In this document: piece after piece, positions 18,129 through 27,134 of the stretch
Numbering within the stretch: position 1 is the stretch's first letter
Layout of the letters: each line of letters begins with the position of its first letter
From: CBDDLJ01 sp965230635
GTDB taxonomy: Bacteria; Pseudomonadota; Gammaproteobacteria; UBA1113
Assembly: GCA_965230635.1 (NCBI GenBank)
Contig: CBDDLJ010000009.1
Location: 271,132-335,131 of the forward strand
Direction of reading: 5' to 3'
DNA length: 64,000 bases
Translations under genes and position numbers: made by a program
The notes under the pieces: model-generated
Told to the model about the DNA's origin: nothing
Databases searched by the model: none
What the model saw: the letters and a program-made list of their open reading frames with translations, nothing else

Positions 18129-19324
18129 ATGAAAAGTAATGCAAAAAAGAAATCCAATATTTTTTTAGGATTACTCATCACAGGGATAAGCTTGTCAACA
18201 GCAGGGTCGATGATGAGTCTTATATCCATATCAACATTGCTATTTAAAATAGACATTACTGGCACTTATTCATCTTGGTTGCAAGTGGTAACGTTATTCG
18301 GTGTTGTTATAACAGGTATTTTTGGTGGTTACTTAATTAATAAAATTGCTGCAAGATCAATAGGATTTTTTATGCCCATTTTTTCTGCAGTCGTTCTATT
18401 GTGGCTGTTATTTATTGAAATAAAAATTTTTCAAGGTTTGACTGTAATATTTTTACTCTCCTGTTTTTATGGAGTAGAACATCCTAATAATAGTAAGAAT
18501 ACTTAATGAGATAGTTAGCAAAGAAAATAAAGCGAGTGTTTTTTCTTTTTATCAAACAGTATCTCAGGCAATGACGATGTTTTCACCGCTAGTGGCTGCC
18601 ACAATAATTGCCAACTTAGGCATTAAACACTGTATCGTGATCGATATCATCACCTGTATTATCAGTGCATTGATTTGGTTAGCATTTCCACTATCAAAAA
18701 AAGGCGGAACAACTTCTAATACTCATGCCTGGCATGGATATCGTCTTTTAATAAAAAATCAACATATAAGAAACCTGAACTTTTCAATAATGCTTAACAA
18801 TATTTCTTTCATTATTTTTAATGTCGGGATGCCGGTGTTTATTGCTAGACTTATAAAAGGTGACGCATTACAATTTTCAAATTTACACGGTTATATAGGA
18901 TCAGCAGCAGCAATGGCTTTTGTTCTGGCAGGATTTGCTGGGACATTTCTGTTAAGACCCTTCCCTGGAAATATAGCTTTTCTCACCATGCTTACATCAA
19001 GCTTAAGCTTTACCGCCGTACTATTTGGATATGTTGCTTCCTCACCAGGGACTCTAATTACAGCGGCTGTTATCTTAGGCGTGGCACAGTATTGTTTTAG
19101 AATCTCTGGTATAACATTAGGACAAGCTATTACACCATCCGAACACTTAGACCAAGTTATTATTGCAGGTGACACAGTTGTCAGCTTGTTTTTTTTTGTT
19201 GGCATTGATGGTTCCAGCTCTAATTCATATTTCATATAAAACATCATTAGTTCAAGTTGTTTTTATTGCATCACTAACACTATTTTCTCCATTGCTATTA
19301 AGAAGTGTAACAAAAATATATTAA
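18129..19324 (+). pseudogene. MFS transporter pseudogene with two frameshifts
   Basis: Three consecutive reading frames make up one major facilitator protein of about 395 residues. Frame one runs from the ATG at 18129 through about four membrane helices and shifts near 18490. Frame two continues with NEIVSKENKASVFSFYQTVS, a motif typical after TM4 of MFS drug exporters, and shifts again in a T8-9 tract near 19190. Frame three (ALMVPALIHISYKTSLVQVV) completes the last helices to the TAA at 19322-19324. Each segment alone is too short to be functional. Two lesions suggest a decaying gene, although the T-tract one could be slippery. Confidence 0.8.
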
Positions 19325-19596
19325 AATGGAATTAGAGTAAATTGATATATCGGTAGAATAAAAGTAAATTCAGCTTTTATCTCATGACATTTTTTTAACA
19401 TTATGAAACCATGTTGACAAGGATGCTGAAGGCTCTCCTAACTTTTTTATTATTATAGTACGGCTTTACTACACGTTGTTTAATTTCTTCATGATATTAA
19501 TATATTTTTACCTAAATATTTTACATCATAACAAAAAACACTGACAAACTAATATTTACTAAAAAACGAAAATTCATTGTTATAGCGTATTACAGA

Positions 19597-20384
19597 CTAA
19601 TGATGGCATTTTATCCAAGCTTCGAATGAAGATGCCTTAATTTCCTGTAATTTTTGCAATTCTGCTTTAAAATTATCAAACAGCTGACGCAATGTTTCCA
19701 AAGAAGCCTGGCTATTTATCGCATTACAAAAGGTGTTACTGGCTTCAATTGCTTTAAATGCACCGAGATACATTTAAAAGTCCTTGTATTCTGTTTAGCA
19801 AAAACATAAAAGAATTTTCATCTAAAAAAGCGTTTTTATCTGACCATGATGTTTTATCTTGATTTTCAAAGCGGGTTTCTAGCTCTTTTAATTCTTTTTG
19901 GGAATGAGCGTAATACATTTTGTATGTAATGCATACTTTCCTCAGGTTGATTATTATCTCTATATTTGCTCAGCACAGCTGGATCAAGTATTTTGTCTAA
20001 TTGCAGATAGTCTATTAATTGTTGGATATTCTCTGTCTTTAATGGTTTTTCAATAAAATAATCGATGCCAGCTGTTTTACATTCAGCGCTTCTATTTTTT
20101 TCCGTATGTGCTGTGACAGCAACAATCAGTGTATGGTGATCTTTTTTCTTAGCTTCAAGGCGTCTAATCTTTTTAGCAACTTGAGTACCATCAATATCAG
20201 GCAATCCTAAATCAAGAACAACAATTTCATATTGATTGTTAGCAAATGATGAAATGGCTTCATTCCCTGTTTCTGATGTATCAACATTAATTCCTTGTTT
20301 TGTCAGTAATGTTTTTTCAATGAGCTGGGCTAACTTATCATCTTCAACAAGGAGTGCTTTTAATTGATTTCTCCATGGTATCAC
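19597..20384 (-). pseudogene. Decayed receiver-Hpt two-component protein
   Basis: The intact part (20384-19866, GTG start, 172 residues) is a response-regulator receiver domain: acidic pocket EDD, phospho-acceptor in VVLDLGLPDIDG, TAH switch region and Lys in EKPL. The following sequence shifts frame near 19905 and reads FPKELKELETRFENQ. After further stops it ends with MYLGAFKAIEASNTFCNAIN and a tail to the TAG at 19597. The tail resembles the C-terminal half of an Hpt domain, but no intact phospho-histidine motif (HxxKG) is seen. It looks like the C-terminus of a hybrid kinase or a receiver-Hpt shuttle. The receiver may still be made alone. Confidence 0.6.
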
Positions 20385-20581
20385 CTATTTATTTTACTTT
20401 ATATGTAAAAATAATAGACAAAGGCTTCTTTTTTGTCCAGACTTTTTGTAGGATATTCGCCATTTTTTGTGTAAGATAATGCTTATATAATAAATGCTAA
20501 ATAATTAATTAAGCTATTGTTAATAAAAACAATGTTATTAAGTTTCTGTTGAAGAGGTCATGTGATATTTAACTTTCCCAG

Positions 20582-21934
20582 CTATGTTAACTCATTGCTA
20601 AAACGAGAAGATAACTGATAGCGGAATTGTGAGCTCATTGCGATGACGCTAAAAATTAAGCCAATAATTAATGCGATTAAAAACCCTTTTAATCCTGTAT
20701 GTGCAGTAATCCCAAGAAAATACCCTAATGGCAAGCTAATACACCATAAACCAATTAATTCCGCTATTAATGGATACCAGGAAGTTTTTAATGCCACTAA
20801 AATATCTGTTATGACTTTACGTAAGCTATCGAAAAGTTGGAAAACGATGATAAGTCCCATAATGTTTAAGAAGCGCAAATAGTCATTAGAGTCGTTTAAA
20901 AAAAACCACTGGCCAATGTGATGTTGAAAAACAATTAAAATGATAGCAGCTAGGCTGATATAACTGATTGAGAGTAATAAACCTGCGCAGCAAATTGGTT
21001 TCACTAGGTGATGCTGTTGTGCGCCGATGGCTTGACCGATTAAGGCTTCAGTACTTAATCCCACACCGCCAGACAAACAGGAGCTCAACATAAAAAATTG
21101 CAGTACCACTTGATAAACAGCCAAGTCTTCTGGAGTTAGAGCACCAATAAGAGAGGCAATCAGAAAAAACAGAAAAAACTCCATAGTATATTTTGTGCCA
21201 ATCGGCCAACCAATGCACCATAATTTTTTGAGATACTGTACATTTGGGTAAAAGCCACGTGTAAATATATGATATTTTTTTGTCTGATGATAAAGACGAA
21301 GGTGGCACATTAAGATAAGCCAATGTAACCAAGCAGAAATGGTGATACCATAACCGATACCCGCGATCCCACATTCAGGCAAGCCCATCCTGCCAAAAAC
21401 CAAACCATAACCAAAGAAACCCATCGTCAACAGATTAAAGGCGCTATAGAACATGGGCACATAGGATAAGTTAAGATTAATAAACAGTTTATAAAAGTTA
21501 ATCGAGATCGCAAAAGGGAGCAATGACCAAGCAAGGCCGTTTGCTAATTGTGTTGCTAGACTAATGATCGCTTGTTCCTGTTCGAGAATGACTAAAAGTG
21601 TATCAATATGGTACAGTATGATCATGGCGGGCACAGCAAGCAGGATCCCAAGCCAACAGCCCTGTTGTAATGTTTTTATGATGTCGTGCTCATTGTTAGC
21701 GCCAGTTGCATAAGCCGTTAGGACACCAACCGATGACATTAGCACGCCGAGTATAAATGTAGTAATGGCAATAAATAAGCTATAGGTCAATGCACCTGCA
21801 GCCAATGCATTGGTCCCCAACTGTGCAAATAGCCAGGTCGCAACAAAGCCGCGTAATGGTACACCCATTTTTGAGGCCAATAAAGGACCAGAAAGATAAA
21901 AGAGAGACTTGAGTTGTTGGCTAATTTTGTTCAT
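20582..21934 (-). CDS. MATE-family efflux transporter (NorM-like)
   Basis: A 450-residue protein with twelve predicted membrane helices, the standard MATE length. Typical features are the N-terminal LSGPLLASKMGVPLRGFVAT segment, the glycine-rich GYGLVFGRMGLPECGIAGIG at the end of the first half, and a matching second half (GGVGLSTEALIGQAIGA). It would export organic cations or drugs in exchange for Na+ or H+. It is distinct in sequence from the longer MATE protein at 11124-12737. Single gene, no clear ribosome site. Confidence 0.88.
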   Translation of the reverse strand: MNKISQQLKSLFYLSGPLLASKMGVPLRGFVATWLFAQLGTNALAAGALTYSLFIAITTFILGVLMSSVGVLTAYATGANNEHDIIKTLQQGCWLGILLAVPAMIILYHIDTLLVILEQEQAIISLATQLANGLAWSLLPFAISINFYKLFINLNLSYVPMFYSAFNLLTMGFFGYGLVFGRMGLPECGIAGIGYGITISAWLHWLILMCHLRLYHQTKKYHIFTRGFYPNVQYLKKLWCIGWPIGTKYTMEFFLFFLIASLIGALTPEDLAVYQVVLQFFMLSSCLSGGVGLSTEALIGQAIGAQQHHLVKPICCAGLLLSISYISLAAIILIVFQHHIGQWFFLNDSNDYLRFLNIMGLIIVFQLFDSLRKVITDILVALKTSWYPLIAELIGLWCISLPLGYFLGITAHTGLKGFLIALIIGLIFSVIAMSSQFRYQLSSRFSNELT

Positions 21935-22099
21935 TTGTTTATCGTCTTATTTTCTTTAGGCATAAAATAACAATGTAAATAAATAAAAATGAGTTCACGG
22001 CATTGATCGTTATTGTAATAAAAACGTCCTTAGGGTACAATCGGCAGCAACCGATAACGAGACAGCTGTCTATGTGAAATGGGTAATTAAGGATAGCAC

Positions 22100-22381
22100 G
22101 TGGATACAGAAAGTACGGCTCCTTCATTGGACGCGGCAAAACAGTATATCGATGCCATTGATTTCTCACAAATCATTGACAAAATGGTCATGCACCAAGG
22201 GTGGTTGCGAAAAGAGGCCGAAATTGTTTGTGATATGTACAGAAAATTTCTTTTTTTAAATAAAAAATACTACCTCCAGAATATTCTTGATACCAAAAAT
22301 ATCGAAAATACTGTGAAGTTATTTTTTATGAGCATTTTTTACAAGGAGCTAATTGCTATTAGATTAAAGAGGCATGGATGA
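22100..22381 (+). CDS. Truncated paralogue of the downstream DUF1399-like protein
   Basis: GTG start with AAGGA 8 nt upstream; 93 residues. Residues about 18-62 match the N-terminus of the next protein (IDFSQIIDKMV...KFLFLNKKYY against VDLQSVIDRLV...NYLFLRKKYP). It then diverges and lacks the WHAHI motif that defines the family. It overlaps the next start by 4 bp (ATGA), so the two are translationally coupled. It is either a degenerate duplicate or a short regulatory partner; function unknown. Confidence 0.6.
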   Translation: MDTESTAPSLDAAKQYIDAIDFSQIIDKMVMHQGWLRKEAEIVCDMYRKFLFLNKKYYLQNILDTKNIENTVKLFFMSIFYKELIAIRLKRHG

Positions 22382-22866
22382 TGAACAATACTGAATTAGA
22401 AAAAGCAAAGAATGCAATATACTCAGTTGATCTACAATCTGTGATAGATCGCCTTGTTAAAATTGAACGCTGGTCTAGAGTTGAAGCAGAAGAGACTGTT
22501 AAACAGTATCGCAATTATCTGTTTTTAAGAAAAAAGTATCCAGACTATAGCCTCCCACCTTCCAAGGATATTGATGAAGCATGGCATGCCCACATCCTTC
22601 ATACTCAAGAATATCGTAGTTTTTGCAAACAGGCTTTCAGTGAAAAAGAAGATCAATACTTGGATCATCACCCACATACTACTAAAGCAGGCACTACTAA
22701 TAAACTAAACCAATTATTCGAACAAACACAAAATTTATATCGTAAAGAATTTGGTGATTATATCTACGAAATTACGGGTCGGCCATTTTTTCAAAAAATT
22801 TTAGATAAGTTTAGGGATTATTTGGCAGTAAAATTTCCAGAATTAGCAGATGATTTGGATAAATGA
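22378..22866 (+). CDS. Glycine-rich-domain-protein-like (DUF1399-type) protein
   Basis: A 162-residue protein with the signature DIDEAWHAHILHTQEYRSFC and a later HHP motif, as in bacterial and plant glycine-rich-domain (GRDP/DUF1399) proteins. These conserved His and Trp residues suggest a metal- or ligand-binding helical domain; no activity is established that I can name. No signal peptide. It overlaps the short paralogue upstream by ATGA. The double start ATGATG leaves a one-codon uncertainty. Confidence 0.7.
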   Translation: MMNNTELEKAKNAIYSVDLQSVIDRLVKIERWSRVEAEETVKQYRNYLFLRKKYPDYSLPPSKDIDEAWHAHILHTQEYRSFCKQAFSEKEDQYLDHHPHTTKAGTTNKLNQLFEQTQNLYRKEFGDYIYEITGRPFFQKILDKFRDYLAVKFPELADDLDK

Positions 22867-23063
22867 TTAGGAGTATTCTGCGGCATATGAGAGACTTGTT
22901 CATATAAATTACTTTTGTCAAGTGAATTTTTGCTTGGTAAGGAGGGAGCTAACTATTGTAAATAGTTGGCAAAATGTGTTGGAAAAAATTAGGAAAAATC
23001 GATATGAAATTTCTAAAGAAACTTCTTAGGAAAAGAAAGGCAGTAGCTGCAGTTTGTATTTAG
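22866..23063 (+). repeat. Direct repeat unit A (leader hairpin plus micro-ORF)
   Basis: About 198 bp beginning ATTAGGAGTATT, repeated in diverged form at 23280-23486. It carries a perfect 10-bp hairpin (GCTAACTATT / AATAGTTGGC, 22948-22970), the conserved string TGTGTTGGAAAAAAT, a purine-rich ribosome site and a 19-codon ORF. Conservation is strongest over the hairpin and the ORF. Confidence 0.75.
23004..23063 (+). CDS. Micro-ORF A, 19-residue cationic peptide
   Basis: Encodes MKFLKKLLRKRKAVAAVCI followed by TAG. A TTAGGAAA ribosome-binding-like site lies about 6 nt upstream. The peptide is amphipathic: a basic cluster (KK, RKRK) followed by a hydrophobic AVAAVCI end. Its near-identical twin lies 423 bp downstream in the same context. 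Length and charge would fit a membrane-active toxin-like or leader peptide, which is inference. Being conserved across a duplication supports real translation. Confidence 0.5.
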   Translation: MKFLKKLLRKRKAVAAVCI

Positions 23064-23279
23064 GGAGTTCTTAAGTTTGAGCAGAAAATCGTTTTACTAA
23101 TTGGCTTTATCAGAGGTGATTTTTGAATTTAGATACCACATTTATTTTTTGCTTAACCTCATTACTCCTTGGAGTGACTTAATACCAAGAGCTCCATAAA
23201 TGTGCTTTGCGAGAGGATTGATAGGTAAAAAAATATTTTTTTGGAGGTTTTATTTTTGATAATGGTTAGTTAAGTTTGC

Positions 23280-23486
23280 ATTAGGAGTATTACGTGGTAT
23301 ATGAAAGGCTTGTTTATAGAAAATTACTTTAGTGCCAAACTGATTTTTGCTTTGGCAAGTAAAGAGGGGTTGCTAACTTTGTGAACAGTTGGCAAAGTGT
23401 GTTGGAAAAAATCAGGAGAGTTCGATATGAAATTTCTAAAGATGCTTCTTAGAAAAAGAAAAGCAGTAGCTGCAGCTTGTATTTAA
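23280..23486 (+). repeat. Direct repeat unit B (leader hairpin plus micro-ORF)
   Basis: About 207 bp, the diverged duplicate of 22866-23063. The hairpin (GCTAACT...AGTTGGC, 23372-23393) keeps its outer 7 bp while the loop-side sequence changes. The AAAATCAGGAGAG region gives a stronger ribosome site than in unit A. Confidence 0.75.
23427..23486 (+). CDS. Micro-ORF B, 19-residue cationic peptide
   Basis: Encodes MKFLKMLLRKRKAVAAACI followed by TAA; two residues differ from micro-ORF A (K6M, V17A). A good AGGAGAG ribosome site lies 6 nt before the ATG. A strong intrinsic terminator begins 17 nt after the stop, marking the end of a transcript of about 200 nt or more. Function unknown. Confidence 0.55.
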   Translation: MKFLKMLLRKRKAVAAACI

Positions 23487-23502
23487 GCTTGCATTTGCCG
23501 TC

Positions 23503-23541
23503 CAATAAAAGCACAGCAGTCAGGCTGTTGTGCTTTTATTG
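23503..23541 (+). terminator. Strong intrinsic terminator hairpin after the micro-ORF repeats
   Basis: A 17-bp stem with one G-T wobble, CAATAAAAGCACAGCAG against CTGTTGTGCTTTTATTG, closes a 5-nt loop TCAGG. The 3' arm holds the T-rich TTTTATT. It could work in both directions. Confidence 0.85.
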
Positions 23542-23600
23542 CCTTTGATTTGTAATTGCCCCTGTAGTTTTTATCTTTTTAATTTTGGAGTACCTAAATA

Positions 23601-23825
23601 GTGAATTACAAACATGAAATGTCTCTTTTATGCTTTCTAAAGCGTTACATAGTGTCCTTTATAGTTACTTTTATTCTTGGACTACTAGCACTTTCTATTT
23701 TAAAAAATCCTTTTTGGATTGTGCATATGCCAGTATCGACGTGGTTAACTACTTTGTTTTTAGCAGCTTTTGGCTCCATTTTCACAGCGGCTAAAGGACA
23801 TAAAGTTGTCCCGTCGGTTGATTGA
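23601..23825 (+). CDS. Small two-helix membrane protein, unknown
   Basis: GTG start with TTGGAG 11 nt upstream; 74 residues. Two hydrophobic segments (about 16-34, FIVTFILGLLALSIL, and 44-62, STWLTTLFLAAFGSIFTAA) are joined by a short loop, with a basic N-terminus. I do not recognise a family. The next gene, also with a membrane anchor, starts 40 bp downstream. Confidence 0.55.
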   Translation: MNYKHEMSLLCFLKRYIVSFIVTFILGLLALSILKNPFWIVHMPVSTWLTTLFLAAFGSIFTAAKGHKVVPSVD

Positions 23826-23865
23826 TTAGTCCTAATTTTTACAGAAGACAGGTTTTATAAGAGAT

Positions 23866-24405
23866 ATGCAGAAGGTTTCGATTAAGTTAAAATCTTATAT
23901 ATTTAAATTATATGAAGGAATTAGCTGGTTTATAAACGTAATTAGACGATTTGAAGTGTTAGTTACTGTTATCAATATTGGTGTAGTACTTTGGATTGTT
24001 CCTGCCCAAGCTGAAGCTACTCGGGCACATCAACTTGTTGTTTTAGATTATAGAGGAATTAGGGCAGCTTTAACTCCTTTACGCATAAATGATGAATATA
24101 CCTATGATTTATGTGTTAGAAAGCATGATGATATTAATAATAAAAGAGATATATCTTATTTTAAAGAAGATGTAAATAATTTACGTACTGAAAGAATGCT
24201 TTTAATGGCAAATCTCATTTCAGCAACAATGGGTATGAATGAAACGTTTGATCAAAAATCATATAAAGAAATTGAGTGGTTTATAAAATGGAATAATACA
24301 CTTAATTTGAGCTATGATAAAGTTTGTGACAAGAAGTTGATAGATGGAGATAAATTGCTTGATTGGGAGAAAACTGTTCTTCGCGAAATGAGAAAAGCAC
24401 TTTAA
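23866..24405 (+). CDS. Membrane-anchored protein of unknown function
   Basis: A 179-residue protein with one hydrophobic segment at about 31-49 (VLVTVINIGVVLWIVPAQA), which may be an anchor or an unusual signal. A mostly helical, charged region of about 130 residues follows. No recognisable motif. Its stop overlaps the convergent methyltransferase gene by 4 bp. Confidence 0.6.
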   Translation: MQKVSIKLKSYIFKLYEGISWFINVIRRFEVLVTVINIGVVLWIVPAQAEATRAHQLVVLDYRGIRAALTPLRINDEYTYDLCVRKHDDINNKRDISYFKEDVNNLRTERMLLMANLISATMGMNETFDQKSYKEIEWFIKWNNTLNLSYDKVCDKKLIDGDKLLDWEKTVLREMRKAL

Positions 24406-25133
24406 TATCTTTTTTTAAGAATATATAAGCATTTTTCTTTCTTTGTAAGTGTTTCGCTGTACTTTACTATACATTCCATCTTTAGTTTTAAATTGTTTAG
24501 ATATCCGCATATTGTCTCATATGAAGGGAAATATCGGTACTTCACACCATATTTAGTTTTTATATAATGGTGTTCCAATAATGCGCTCTCAAGATTATCG
24601 TTAGTAAAAAATATTGTATCTATGATTAAATAACCACCGTTTTCTAAAAAGTTAGTTATATGTTGTAACACGAGCGATTGCTCTTTCTGAGAAAATTCAG
24701 CAAAACCTGACCACATCCATAATATGAGGTCAAATTTCTCATTAAGGTCTAAAGTTAAGATATCAGTGCAATGGATATTAACAATGCCTGAAAAATTTTT
24801 TCGCAAAATATTACAGAACTTATAGTCTCTTTCAACGCAAGATAGTTTACCTTGATAACCACAAATAATTAATTCTGTTAAAACTCGCCCGTATCCTGCT
24901 CCTAATTCCAATACGGAATTTGATGATCTGATAAATTTATTATAAATTACTCTAATATCTTTGTTGTCAGCAATATTAGAAGAGGTCGTAAATTTTTCTA
25001 GCGTGCCCAAAGGTTGGTTATTGTAGGAATCTATATTGTCTTTATTTGACCAAGAATTAAATTTTTCATCTGTCTTTGGATCAAAATCTAAATTTACGAT
25101 TTCTTTAACGTCGTCAGGTATAACAGGTTCCAT
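24402..25133 (-). CDS. Class I SAM-dependent methyltransferase, unknown substrate
   Basis: A 243-residue protein with a Rossmann methyltransferase core. Motif I is VLELGAGYGR at about 74-83, an acidic ribose-binding residue follows (SCVERDYKF), motif II-like IHCTDI, and the FDLILWMWSGFAEF strand. The glycine-containing loop FLENGGYLIIDT is typical of small-molecule methyltransferases. Convergent with the preceding gene. The acceptor cannot be inferred. Confidence 0.8.
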   Translation of the reverse strand: MEPVIPDDVKEIVNLDFDPKTDEKFNSWSNKDNIDSYNNQPLGTLEKFTTSSNIADNKDIRVIYNKFIRSSNSVLELGAGYGRVLTELIICGYQGKLSCVERDYKFCNILRKNFSGIVNIHCTDILTLDLNEKFDLILWMWSGFAEFSQKEQSLVLQHITNFLENGGYLIIDTIFFTNDNLESALLEHHYIKTKYGVKYRYFPSYETICGYLNNLKLKMECIVKYSETLTKKEKCLYILKKRY

Positions 25134-25700
25134 GGTTACTTTATTTATAGTGCTCCCAAATATTAAACCGGCTTCATTGTAGTATTTTTATAAAATGACT
25201 GCTTCCCTCAATTAGGGTCTCCCTAATGTAGAGAGATTTTTCTGTCTTTAAGATACTTTATTCTCCCAGAAGAGCTCATCCGATGTCAAGTGTTTCGACG
25301 TTCTCTTTTTGAACAAGTTTCTAGAATATTCTACATCAAAACCGTCCAGTTTTAAGGGAAGACGTCAGATACGAAAAAAAAATCATTAAGCAAAACATAT
25401 CAATTTCTTTCTATTTGTGAGCCTTATCAAACAAAAGCATAAGGGAAATTAGATCTAAAATTTATTTTCACCAGAATTATGCCACTTCTGTAATTTAGCA
25501 TCGTTAGATGGATCAATTCTAGCACTATACAAGCCCTAATAAATGTCAGTTCATAAAAAGCCAAACTTATTATCACTAAGCCAGATAACGTAAAAATTAG
25601 CTCTTACCAACTGTTCCAACTTTAATATTAATTACCACCATTAATAAACTGCCAGAAAAATATCCAAACTAATAACCCACAAAACAGATCATAAATTCTT
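25134..25700. other. Intergenic region, no gene seen
   Basis: About 570 bp of AT-rich sequence between the methyltransferase start and the engB stop. No ORF, RNA gene or strong hairpin recognised. Confidence 0.5.
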
Positions 25701-26297
25701 TCAATCTACTCCCAACCACCGCGCAATAATATTCCTAGCCTCATCAATTCCCAACTTACTCGTAGCAGAAAATAATTGATAAGAGAGCAAGTCAGAATCA
25801 AATTTAGTTAGTTGCTTTTTCAGTTGAAACATTGCTGTATTTTGCTGGCTGCGACCTAACTTGTCAGCTTTGTTTAGCAATAAATGAATAGGCAAGTTGC
25901 CATCAATTGCCCAGCAGATCATGTCGTAATCTACTTCTTTTAGCAAATGACGGATATCGATGATTAATATTAGACCATATAGTGACTGGCGTTTATTTAA
26001 ATATGCAGATAATGTTTTTTGCCATTGTTCTTTGATTGTTTTGGAGACTTTTGCATAGCCATAACCGGGTAAGTCAACTAAGCGGCAGTTTTCTATAACA
26101 GTAAAAAAATTAATCAATCGAGTGCGTCCGGGTGTTTTACTGGTGCGGGCAATACTTTTACAACCGGTAATTGCATTTAGGGTGCTTGACTTGCCCACAT
26201 TCGATCGTCCGGCAAATGCCACTTCATTGCCTGTATCTGCTGGCAATTGGTTTAGCTTGGCAGCACTGGTGAGAAATGTTGTCTCATTGAAGTTCAT
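25701..26297 (-). CDS. engB: Ribosome-biogenesis GTP-binding protein EngB/YsxC
   Basis: Essential GTPase in late 50S assembly. Motifs are complete: G1 GRSNVGKSS, the conserved SKTPGRTRLINFF switch region, G3 DLPGYGYAKVSK and G4 LNKADK. The ATG at 26297 was chosen because family members begin about ten residues before FLTSAAKLNQLP; ATG 26309 and TTG 26315 are possible alternatives. It is divergent from the cytochrome c4 gene, as in many gammaproteobacteria, so both promoters share the 95-bp gap. Confidence 0.93.
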   Translation of the reverse strand: MNFNETTFLTSAAKLNQLPADTGNEVAFAGRSNVGKSSTLNAITGCKSIARTSKTPGRTRLINFFTVIENCRLVDLPGYGYAKVSKTIKEQWQKTLSAYLNKRQSLYGLILIIDIRHLLKEVDYDMICWAIDGNLPIHLLLNKADKLGRSQQNTAMFQLKKQLTKFDSDLLSYQLFSATSKLGIDEARNIIARWLGVD

Positions 26298-26392
26298 GAT
26301 TGGATCCATGCTCAAAATATTTGTACAATGCTAAATTATATTTAGATATTGGTATAGAATTTTTTCAACATTTTACAGGGTATGTGATAAAT

Positions 26393-27013
26393 ATGATTAT
26401 GTTTAGAGCCAAGTGGACTATTTTTGCCATATTATTTGTGTTTACTTTGAACGCTTGGGCCGATGGTGATATCGAAGCAGGCGAAAGAAAGGCAACAGCA
26501 TGTATTGCCTGTCACAATAAAGATGGTAATAGTGCGTTTCCAGAATGGCCCAAAATCGCTGGCCAATATGCTTCTTATTCAAACAAACAAATACATAATT
26601 TTAAAATAGGCAAAGCAAGTGGTCGTGCTAATGCCACCATGGCGGGTATTGTTGCCTCTCTGACAGATGAAGATATTGCGGATTTGGGTGCGTATTTTGC
26701 CAGCCAAGTGATGTCAACCGGCTATGCAAAAGCAGATTTAGTGGAAAAAGGTCAAGCGTTGTATCGCGGTGGTGATATGGAACGCGGTATTCCTGCCTGT
26801 ATGGCATGTCATGGTGCACAAGGTTTGGGAATAGGCTCTGCGAAATTCCCACATTTGGCAGGTCAACATGCAACCTATGTTGAAATCCAATTAAAAGCAT
26901 TTCGTTCGCATGAACGACACAATGATTTGAATGGAATGATGCAAAATGCAGCAGCGAAATTAACAGATGAAGATATTGCCGCTGTGGCTAGCTATATTGA
27001 AGGGTTATATTGA
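26393..27013 (+). CDS. Diheme cytochrome c4
   Basis: Periplasmic electron carrier between the bc1 complex and terminal oxidases. The start was chosen at ATG 26393, directly before a Sec signal peptide cleaved after NAWA; the longer in-frame ORF adds 31 residues with no secretion logic. There are two heme c motifs, CIACH (37-41) and CMACH in the second half. Two homologous lobes each carry a candidate distal Met in NATMAGIVASLTDEDI and NGMMQNAAAKLTDEDI. Length 206 is typical. Confidence 0.93.
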   Translation: MIMFRAKWTIFAILFVFTLNAWADGDIEAGERKATACIACHNKDGNSAFPEWPKIAGQYASYSNKQIHNFKIGKASGRANATMAGIVASLTDEDIADLGAYFASQVMSTGYAKADLVEKGQALYRGGDMERGIPACMACHGAQGLGIGSAKFPHLAGQHATYVEIQLKAFRSHERHNDLNGMMQNAAAKLTDEDIAAVASYIEGLY

Positions 27014-27134
27014 GCGTTATCGTGACTCACAATAGCCCCTTAATGATCTGCCTATGGATAGCTGAAAAGCGCGTATTTCTAGTGATTAGGCGCATAGTGG
27101 CGGTACCCCGCGGAATCCGTTACAATGCCGCACT

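Noticed and set aside
22902..22925. Upstream ATG in the micro-ORF repeats as a longer peptide
   Set aside because: In unit A the frame stops after six codons while unit B stays open for 27, so it is not conserved; the 19-codon ORF is.
26300..26392. 31-residue N-terminal extension of cytochrome c4
   Set aside because: It would precede the signal peptide and overlaps the divergent engB start; the ATG at 26393 gives a normal secreted protein.
27060..27134. LexA box in the uvrD promoter
   Set aside because: No CTG-N10-CAG palindrome is visible in the 75 bp upstream of the start.
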